In this document: piece after piece, positions 31,729 through 39,442 of the stretch | How the letters are laid out: each line of letters begins with the position of its first letter | Position numbering within the stretch: position 1 is the first letter of the stretch | Origin: Pleurotus djamor | Lineage: Eukaryota; Basidiomycota; Agaricomycetes; Agaricales; Pleurotaceae | DNA: 39,442 nt | Assembly (NCBI GenBank): GCA_029747585.1 | Contig: JAPEVF010000420.1 | Coordinates: 1-39,442 of the forward strand | Direction of reading: 5' to 3' | Notes under the pieces: generated by a model | The model's database searches: none | Told to the model about the DNA's origin: nothing | What the model saw: only the letters and a program-made list of their open reading frames with translations | Made by a program: the position numbers and the translations under genes

Positions 31729-34007
31729 ATGCCTAAAGTTCTCGTTGCGAACCGTGGAGAGAGTGAGTGTTTCTTCATTACCCGGTCCTCCTCCCACGAC
31801 GACTTACATGTCTTCCTGTTGAAAAGTTACCATTCGGATTCTGCGCACGGCAGAGGAGTTGGGCTGGGAGACGGCTACCGTATACACCGAAGGGGATACC
31901 AGCCATACTACCTTCGCCCATGAGGCAGTCAAGCTCGATTCGGTTTCTGACTTCCTGAACGTATCACGCATTGTCGAAATTGCGAAAAGGTGTTATCTCC
32001 TTTCCAATCTCGCCTGCCGAAATATCCTGATGTGTTTGCTCTTAGTATTCAATGCACGCATATCCACCCGGGCTATGGCTTTCTCAGTGAAAGCGCAGTC
32101 TTAGCTGCAGAATGTGCGAAACCAGAGGTATCCCTCGTCTTCATTGGGCCCTCTATCGATACCCTTCGTATCGCATCGGACAAGATGCTCTCGCGCGAGT
32201 TGGCTGGCTCGGTCTCTGTCAATATCGCGCCCGGAACGCGGGTGGCCACCAGCAACGACGTTCGTGACTTTGTCAAGAAGGTCGGGTATCCTGTCATGAT
32301 CAAAGCTTTGGATGGTGGAGGAGGCCGAGGGATCCGTGTTGTCGAGAGCGAGGCCACCCTCGAAGAGTCGTTCAAGAGGTTAGAATATCGTCGCTGTCCC
32401 CATCAGGCTATCTCCTGACCAACTTCCTTGCCTCTTTTGCAGGTGTCTTGGAGAATCGCCATCCCACCAACTGTTTGTAGAGAAGGCTTTGACGGGACCA
32501 GGCTGGAAGCACATCGAAGTCCAGATCGTTGGAGACGGTCAAGGCGGTGTTACTCATCTTTGGGAGCGCGAATGTAGTGTTCAACGCAGGTAAGAGTTCA
32601 TACATCCCTGCTTCTCTACGCACCGCTGAACACTCCCTCTTTTCGTTGTCAGGTTCCAGAAGATTGTTGAGGTATGCCTACCCTTTCTTTTCGAGTTGTT
32701 GGTGCCAATCCTATCCGTCTTAGGCTGCGCCTTCGTCACTTCCCCGGTCGGCTATCCAGCCCTTGTTCGACGCGTCCGTGAAACTCGCCACCAAGTTGCA
32801 ATACAAAGGCCTCGGGACTTTCGAGTACCTCGTCAACGCCCAAACCCTAGAATGGGCTTTCCTCGAGATCAACCCCCGTGTCCAAGTGGAACATACCATC
32901 ACCGAAGAGATTACCAACGTCGACCTTGTCCGCACGCAATTCCTTCTTTCTTTGCCATCGACTTCCCTCTCTTCCCTTGGAATTTCTTCGAGCAATTATC
33001 CGTCCCATGGATACGCCATTCAGCTTCGTATCACCGCTGAGGACCCCTTGCAAGGATTCCGCCTCTCCCCAGGGAAGATTTCGCCCTCAGATATTTCTTG
33101 GCCCGCAGGACGTGGTATCCGCATCGATACCTGGCTTAACACCGGACCAGGAACTTCCCTCACACCTTCATGGACCATCGGTCCCGACTTTGACTCTCTC
33201 CTCGCTAAGATTATCGTCCGAGGAGCCTCTTTCGAGGAAGCCACCCAGAAATCCCTTCGAGCGTTGAAGGAATTCAAACTTCGTGGTGAAGTCAAGACGA
33301 ACGTTGAGTTGCTCGCTGGCGTGATGAGTCATGCTGCTTGGAAGGAAGGGAAGATTCATACCTTGTGGTTGGAGAGTAGCTTGGATGAGGTGATGGGGTT
33401 GGGCAAGGGTGTCGTTGACTCGCGTGTTGCTACCAAGGGTGTTGGTGCCGATGAACTTGGAGTCGAACCTCTCGCGAAAGCCAGCTCGGGCTCTGGTGGC
33501 AGCGTCATGCTCCAACCTGGAACAGTCTTCAATCTCTCTTTGACTCCGACCGAAGGCCCGTCGCAAGGAGTCTCCACCAAGCACACGCTGTCCATCAACT
33601 CCCTCGCCCACAACGCCTTCCCCGAACAACTCTCTGGGACGATCCAGACAACCCTCACATCGTCTCCTCTCACTTTCCAACTCAACCAATCTGCTTCGGC
33701 GGCTGTCAACTCCTCAGCTTCTATCGAGTTGGCTGATCCTAACAATGCTAGCCATATTGGATCGCCTTTGACCGGGAAGATCGTTGAGTTGCACCCTGCC
33801 TTGTTGGCTAAGGATGGTCCCAGGGAGGTGAAGAAGGGAGATACGTTGGCGGTGTTGAGCGTCATGAAGATGGAGAGCGTGGTGTTAGCGCCGTTCAGCG
33901 GGGTCGTGGAGAGAATGGGCAAGGGCATCAAGGCCGGGATTATTATCAATGAAGGAACCCTCCTCGCAATTCTTGGTGGTGCGCAGACGGAGAAGAGCAA
34001 GCTCTGA
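31729..34007 (+). CDS. Acyl-CoA carboxylase alpha subunit (biotin carboxylase + biotin carrier)
   Basis: ATP- and bicarbonate-dependent carboxylation of biotin. Six exons: 31729-31762, 31827-31989, 32046-32378, 32443-32589, 32653-32671, 32724-34007 (659 aa, all joins in phase). Biotin carboxylase motifs are KVLVANRGE at the start, [10 protein letters not shown], the ATP-grasp loop [27 protein letters not shown] and [13 protein letters not shown]. The C-terminal carrier domain has VMKMES with the biotinylated Lys at about residue 614 (codon 33867-33869); the more usual A before MKM is V here. Length fits an alpha subunit (about 650-730 aa) and lacks a carboxyltransferase domain, which the neighbouring divergent gene supplies. 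Exon 5 has 19 nt. There is no strong mitochondrial presequence at this start. Confidence 0.94.
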
Positions 34008-34217
34008 TAGTGTACAGCTTGGAAGATACCATCCGTCGCTAGTGTCATCCCAATACTCTAGAGCATAGACCAATACTTTGAGATATAAGTATCTAAACAT
34101 ACAGTAGTTTCGCGTGTACTCTTATTTATGTAAAAGGCTTTTCAACCTTGGTCTCAACGTTGAACGTTGGACATTGAATGAATACGCAGCAATTACGACG
34201 AAAAGTACACATCACAG

Positions 34218-35246
34218 TCAATTATTGCCTAATCTCTGTCCAGATCCCCAGNTTATATCCAGTACTCGTACCGCCCGAGCCCGAGCCCGTAGCAGCAGTG
34301 GTTCTCCTCGGAGGAATGACGTGGACACCTCCAGCGTTGCCAGCGTTCGCGCCGGCACCGGTGGCAGGCGGAGGTCCATTCTCACCCACGATAGATCTCA
34401 TCCACCTTGGTGCTCTCCCCCAAGCGTCCAAGGCACCACCCTGACCCGGGCCAGTGTTTCCAAAGATGCCCCACCACCACAGATGTCCAACGACAGCACC
34501 TCCAGCGGATTGGGCCGCGGCGCCTGGGCCACCCATCAGTAGGTCAAGGCCGAGCATGACGTATGGCGAGTAAGCGACCGGGAAGGTAACAAGGCCGAAT
34601 AGAGAAGTTTGAGAGCCTGCTGGTGCGAGTGCGGAGGAGAGGTAGGTGAGACACATAAGGAGAGGTCGTGCGTGAATGAAGGATCCGAGAGGGTAGTTGG
34701 TGACCTAGGCCCTATGCTTCAATACAACGCTCAAGCTGAGATATGGGCGTAAACTGACCATAATACCTGCACAAGCAAGCAATAGCTGCCATGCATAGTC
34801 TGCGGACCGATGTACGAATGCTCCAGACTCCAGTTGGTCCGAGTTACGACTAAGTTAACAATCAACAGCAGGTCGACGCTGAGATGTATTGTGTGCCACA
34901 TACTAAAGCATGGCGAATTCGAATATATAATTGATGCCACTGCCTTGATACGATTTGAGTTGACTTCACTGCAAACTCAAGGGGATGCGGGGGTACTCAC
35001 TGCCCATGAAGAATGACGACCATAGTCTCCATATCTATAGATTATATGAGTTCAAAACACCTTAATCCAAAGTAAACGACCCGTAAAACTCACTTCAAAT
35101 TTCTGGAATACGAACTTGGGAACAAATACAACTTTGTAGGCCGAAACCAGGTTCATCAGAACCGGGATTGTTACGGCCAACGAGGAGGCGCATAGAAAAC
35201 GCGTTACAGGCGGGATTTTGCGCAGTTCGGCGACAAAATCATCCAT
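34218..35246 (-). CDS. Derlin (DER1-like) ER-associated degradation protein
   Basis: ER membrane pseudo-rhomboid that moves misfolded proteins out of the ER to the Cdc48/p97 ATPase. Five exons: 35246-35094, 35034-35001, 34943-34904, 34849-34759, 34704-34218, giving 267 aa once the N at 34252 is ignored. Family words are PPVTRFLCASSLAVTIPVL, the WR motif in IWRLWSSFF, INYIFEFAMLYRNSDQLE, RSADYAWQLLLACAGIM, HARPLLMCLTYLSSA, VAYSPYVMLG and SAGGAVVGHLWWW. Exon 3 needs an AAG acceptor. With the N counted as a base the end reads LGIWTEIRQ; with it skipped it reads GYNWGSGQRLGNN, the p97-binding SHP box expected at the Derlin-1 C-terminus. The gene converges with the carboxylase alpha gene, 210 bp apart. 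Confidence 0.92.
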
Positions 35247-36602
35247 GGTTTTACGGAAGAGAGGGACGAGGAGGACAAGTTCAGGCTGGTGACGGTGAGA
35301 GAACGTGGAGCGGCATAATGAATGGGCGCTTAATGTTGTGGACACGTCCTCCCTTCGGCGCTAAGCGCTCTGCCCCACATTGTTGTGCCTCCGTCGTCCG
35401 AAGACTTGATGATGATCAGTATACAAGTTCAGCATGCTCGAGCTACTCGATATCTCTAGCCTTGTCGAAGCCCATAAAATCCGAATATTTATGTGGAACA
35501 ATGAACTTGCAATGAACAGGACGTTGGCTGAACACCGTTGTCGGCTCCAGGTCGATTCTTCGGTTTCAAGGCCATAATTAGTCAGTGAGAAGCTGATCTG
35601 TAACCACTTAAACCACTGAGATTCATTATTCAGGCAGACTATGATTCTGAAAACATGCACCGTTGACGGCGTCCAAGCAGGCTCTGGACGAACGGATTTA
35701 TCTTCTTCAAGGTACCACTCGGCCCTCCCCGAACAGTGATTGGAACATGTGCTAGTATCTACCAGCCAGACAGAGGATAACATCATAATAAAAANCGTCC
35801 TCAAAGTGTGTTTTCTTCTATCGATACACCGGCCTCGGGCCACTCCCCCTTCACCGAACGACACCCTTCTGCGAAGCGAACGGAGAGTCTCCAGGCACTC
35901 ATACATGGCATTTTCACTTGGACTCTCGATGTTATTTCTCAACAATCTCGCACGCGAAGCTATGTTTGAAGGCGTCCGTACCTGGTACTTGGATTAGTCC
36001 TTCAATGTCTTCTCCATCTTGAGTGCCACTCTGGATCCGTTAATATTCAGCGTTTACTGTCATTCTTTCAGAACCGACCCTTTTCGAGATCTCATCAGAC
36101 TATGCCTTGGGTCAGGCTCAGGCTCATCTGGTGATGGTGACGGCAACCTTCATGTCGAGCCCACTTTGTCCGAAGTCGCAATCTGACCCCACGATGCCAT
36201 GACAGAAGATTCACACAACGTAGACATGCCTCCCAACGGTCTTCGGGGACAATCACCGCGCCACAATCCCGAAGACAGGCAGTGGGACAAGCGTTCATCG
36301 TACACCGGGCATGTGTAGAGTACAGGAATGCCGTTGATGCCCGCCTTAGGTGCGCCGATGTCTAAACGCGGATTCATAGAAGACACGCTTTGATGAAGCT
36401 CCTTGGATTAAGCATGATGGTATTTTGCCGAGATCTATCTTATCCGGTTGATGCTCTATCGAGACCAACTGTGCGCATGCTGCATGTGAGCACCGTGAGA
36501 GGGGATACGAGTAACTTGATGGCCGAAGCTCACAAGAAAGGTCGCGGCTACTTGGGTCATTTCTCGTTCTCTTTCTACCTTTCACTTCCACCTTCCACTC
36601 TC
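35247..36602. other. Intergenic stretch, no gene supported
   Basis: 1.36 kb between the divergent Derlin and UstYa-like genes. A minus-strand frame of about 190 codons (35361-35945) crosses the N at 35795 and has a non-coding look. A plus-strand run at 36390-36602 leads into the next gene without splice or start support. I see promoter space only. Confidence 0.35.
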
Positions 36603-37584
36603 ATGCGACCTCAGTCTGAAGAGTATCTCCCCCTTCACGCAGATGCCGAAGCCACCTTCAGTGACAAGATAGGTCTAAACGACCGTTCAGATGAAACCCT
36701 ACGCGAAGAGAGGGTGCTACAGGCGGAGAGTCGACTCCGTCGGACTCGATCCCGGCTTTGGTACATCATCATCGCCCAGGGCTGCATAATCGTTGGCTTG
36801 TTCATTGTCTTGATGAACCACTTGGGCCGTCCTGAGGATCACTATCTTTATTGTACGTATCGCTCTCTCTTGTCACCGTCAGCTTGACCCTGAAACTTCG
36901 CTCCTTAGCCCCAGCAGAGGATGCCATCTCCTATAAATACTATACATTCTTCAATGGATTTACAGACGACGTATCTCCATTTCAGGTTCCTCCCTCTCCA
37001 GAACTGGATGAACGATGGGAGGATTTGTACAATTGTGCGTATAATTCCTAGTCCTACTCTGTCTTTCGATTTACCTTATCTTCGTGTTCAGTCGGCATAT
37101 CTAGAATCCCCAAATCGCAAGCTGCGCATCTACCCAACTCAACGGAAGTCATACCCGGTGATGAAGACCACTACATCGTCGAGCTGGACGTGTTCCACGA
37201 GCTGCATTGTTTGGTGATTGATCTCCATCATTCATTCGGTTCAAGGAAGTTCCTTACTGACAATACCATCAGAATCGTATTCGGAAAGCGCTCTTCCCTG
37301 CACACTATCCAGACGATACAATGGACGACCCACAGATCGCCGAACACATCAGCCATTGTCTCGACAGTGTGCGTCAATCTCTCATGTGTTCAAGCGACGT
37401 TAGCACAATAGTATGGAAGTGGGACGAAAAGCATCATCAGGCTTTCCCCAAAGGCAGCGTCGTCCATCGGTGCAGAGACTTCGATCAGATTAAGGAGTGG
37501 GCTCTTGATCGTAGAACCGTAGAGAAGTATAATACTTCCAGACACGTCGAGAGCGATTTGCCTGCGCCGGCGATTTTGTATTAG
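36603..37584 (+). CDS. UstYa/DUF3328-family oxidase-like protein
   Basis: The family includes UstYa and UstYb, which modify ribosomally made cyclic peptides (ustiloxin and related fungal RiPPs), and many genes of unknown role. Four exons, 36603-36852, 36909-37034, 37092-37213, 37273-37584, give 269 aa in phase (1, 1, 0). One membrane segment lies at about 53-72 (WYIIIAQGCIIVGLFIVLMN) after a charged cytosolic N-terminus. The two family motifs are present: HELHC (161-165) and HCLDSVRQSLMC (194-205), thought to hold the copper or catalytic site. The donor after exon 3 (GTGATT) is unusual. No precursor-peptide gene with repeated cores or a second family member was seen nearby, so a RiPP cluster is not supported. 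Confidence 0.9.
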
Positions 37585-38862
37585 GCACAGTTTTTTNCAC
37601 TTCCGTGTCTCATTCAAATTCAAGGATAGCCTTTTCGATCGATCGTGGGGTGCGTACGCCTACACTTACTCCTTGCGAAGAGTCACAAATGACTGCGTGC
37701 ATGACCTCCCGAAGTCACGAAGAGAGTAAAAGCAGAAAGATATAAGTATAGCTGGTTGGATGCCTTCAAGATGAGCAACTGAATTGAGGCCCTTGGGTAG
37801 CAGTTCCATAGTTGACTTCGCCGAGGTCGCCGATCCCTATCCTCAGATTAGGGGCAAATTTTTCCGATTTCTCACAGTGGACGAACTTGTTTTGAACTCG
37901 TTTCCTCGCACCGATCATTTGTCTTCAAGAACCTTGCATAACCAGTATGACGTTCCGGACTATCTGCATTGATTCTTGCCGGAATTCATACCCGATGGCT
38001 CGGCGCATCTTCACGTCGACGATGTGATTAAGATACTTTTGTTGTCGCCGAGGTTCGTTGGTGATGCAATAATTATGCGTGAGTCTAGTTGCATCAATTT
38101 CTGCATACCAAGTTTGAACGTATACTCGTCAATCGAACGTAGAAGACTCCCTCTGAGGAGCTCGTTGATGGGGTCGTAACCGATTTTCGTCAACGGACGC
38201 GTAACGCGCCGGAGGGTAATGACGGTGTGTAAAGTGCCGAGGGTTCTAGGATGTAAGTGAGATAACCCGTGGACCCCTGACGTCAAGCCGCCCGCCGTAA
38301 ACGCCAAGCTTATCTTCGCCTCCCCTTACCACGACGTTCCACACGCCCAAGGCCTCTGCGCTCTCGCCACCCCCTCCCAGTACCTTAACTGCGAAGTCGT
38401 CCTACTCTTTGGCCACCAATCATTTTTATCACATTTCGTGCCTAGCACCGTAGGAGCCCCGACAAACGTTCAGTACCGATCTTTGCCGGTCTGGATGCCT
38501 GCCTATCTATACTGATGAATAATCTGTTTGATTATTTCGGAAAATTCGGAAAATTCTGCATTTGTATATGGCTTCAGATAACAGGGATCGCTTTCGCTAA
38601 GGCCGAAAAAGTGGAAAGATAACGACGTTTTTTTCTGAGCGGTATCTGGCGTCGGTGGTTGTTGTTGAGCGGCAATGATCTCCCGGACACTCCACTATTT
38701 GTCGTTTTGATCAGAACGGGTCCCTCTGCCTATTTTTCTGGACAGTTCGGTACCTTCAGAGTGCCTTGACGCGTTGGAAGGTTGAGTCGGTCGCAAGTAC
38801 AAAAGGTTGGGGTTTGCCTCGCGTTTTCGTCAGTGACTCCCGCGTCCAACTTGGTCAACAAG
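37585..38862. other. Intergenic, only weak coding-like bits
   Basis: One plus-strand segment (about 37995-38080) reads DGSAHLHVDDVIKILLLSPR and ends at a GTGAGT-type donor, and 37820-37970 has an open frame, but nothing links them to a gene. An N lies at 37597. The part before 38863 has a pyrimidine-rich region and should contain the amidase promoter. Confidence 0.3.
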
Positions 38863-39312
38863 ATGTGGAAGGTCCAAACCACGCTCTTCGCCTTCCTTTC
38901 GGTGGCTTATGGCAACTCGCTGGCTGCGATCGATGCTCCCGTTCCGACCGCCAACAGCCTCTACTTCCCCGACCCGAAGTCTGCCGTCTGGCCCAACCCC
39001 AACGCGACCGAGCCTGCGGAAGAGACTTCGTCTGATGTCGCCCCCTTCCCCATGCCCAAGTGCTACGGTCTCACCTTGGAAGAGGCGACGATCGACGACA
39101 TGCAGGGTTGGATGTCCAGCGGGAAGTTGACGGCGAGGAAACTTGCCCAGTGCTACATCGGGCGTATCAACCAGCTCAACGAATATGTCAAGTGAGTTCT
39201 TCGCGTTTTCCTTCTCCAACTCTCGCTAACTTCGCGTATTTNCTTTCTTAGTGCTGTTCTNTGAGCTTAANCNTGATNNGCTCTCGNTNNCCNACCNNCN
39301 TGACTNTGAGAN
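38863..39312 (+). CDS. Amidase-signature family protein, 5' part only, secreted-type N-terminus
   Basis: Amidases of this family hydrolyse carboxamides with a Ser-Ser-Lys triad. Exon 1 (38863-39191) starts MWKVQTTLFAFLSVAYGNSL, a likely signal peptide, and ends GKLTARKLAQCYIGRINQLN followed by EYV, the N-terminal amidase segment. After a 60-nt intron, exon 2 begins at 39252 and, ignoring some of the Ns, reads AVLELNPDALS, the expected next words. The catalytic region is missing because the sequence becomes N-rich and then changes to mitochondrial sequence at about 39313. Confidence 0.75.
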
Positions 39313-39442
39313 NNCTTGGGCATTTACTCCTTACTTCTCAAGTGCTAATAACAGTGAAACTCAAACAGTTAATACTTTAGAATGGACATTAGCTAGCCCT
39401 ATACCATTCCATGCATTTAAAATGTTACCAGTACAATCTTAA
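39313..39442 (+). pseudogene. 3' end of mitochondrial cox1 fused to the amidase exon
   Basis: From about 39317, 41 codons read WAFTPYFSSANNSETQTVNT and then LEWTLASPIPFHAFKMLPVQ, ending S and TAA at the last base of the window. The C-terminal pattern LEW-x-L-x-SP followed by H-x-F and a terminal PVQS is that of fungal cytochrome c oxidase subunit 1. The segment is clearly AT-richer than everything before it. It lies directly beyond the N-rich stretch that also ends the amidase exon. A chimeric contig end is the simplest reading; a nuclear insertion of mitochondrial DNA is the other. Confidence 0.8.

Noticed and set aside
35361..35945. A 194-codon minus-strand ORF
   Set aside because: It crosses the N at 35795, has a biased and motif-free composition, and lies in what should be a divergent promoter.

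Overview
The window reads as a small nuclear scaffold from a filamentous basidiomycete, most likely an Agaricomycete. The genes are split by many short introns (about 49-60 nt, GT...AG), exons can be as small as 19-30 nt, and the gene set is fungal: a URA5-type orotate phosphoribosyltransferase, an ERT1/AcuK-type Zn2Cys6 regulator, a TOK-type potassium channel, a UstYa/DUF3328 protein and F-box/LRR proteins. All splice models here were made by hand from splice signals and reading phase. Isolated N characters sit mostly in or beside homopolymer runs. In the Derlin gene the N can be shown to be a frame-breaking extra base, so small frame errors elsewhere may be sequence error.

Layout. 1-661 is a second copy of the internal stretch 9177-9860, cut by the window edge. 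1.0-5.6 kb is intron-like, minus-strand-biased sequence with exon-like pieces and no recognisable product. 6.4-7.5 kb is a tandem array in which each unit is one exon plus one intron. 8.2-12.1 kb holds a Ser/Pro-rich unknown protein (-) and a divergent mitochondrial DEAD-box helicase (+). 12.7-13.6 kb has a membrane sterol desaturase/fatty acid hydroxylase (-), and 14.5-16.7 kb the ERT1/AcuK-like regulator (-). 16.7-19.5 kb carries a broken F-box/LRR relic and an intact F-box/LRR protein (+). 19.9-26.8 kb is a dense block: coiled-coil protein, Hsp20, URA5 (-) and TOK channel. 26.8-29.1 kb has only weak exon fragments. 29.2-34.0 kb is a head-to-head pair encoding both halves of a biotin-dependent acyl-CoA carboxylase. 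A Derlin (-) follows tail-to-tail at 34.2-35.2 kb, then a UstYa/DUF3328 protein at 36.6-37.6 kb. The window ends with the start of a secreted-type amidase that runs through an N-rich junction into 41 codons of mitochondrial cox1.

How genes fit together. The clearest functional unit is the carboxylase pair: the alpha chain (biotin carboxylase plus biotin carrier) and the beta chain (carboxyltransferase) are divergently transcribed from a 257-bp shared promoter, which suits a two-subunit enzyme. URA5 and TOK also share a short divergent promoter, which contains GATA-type sites. The remaining genes look like an ordinary chromosomal neighbourhood. Both ends of the window look like assembly or rearrangement boundaries. 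No transposon, CRISPR array, rRNA or tRNA gene was recognised by eye.
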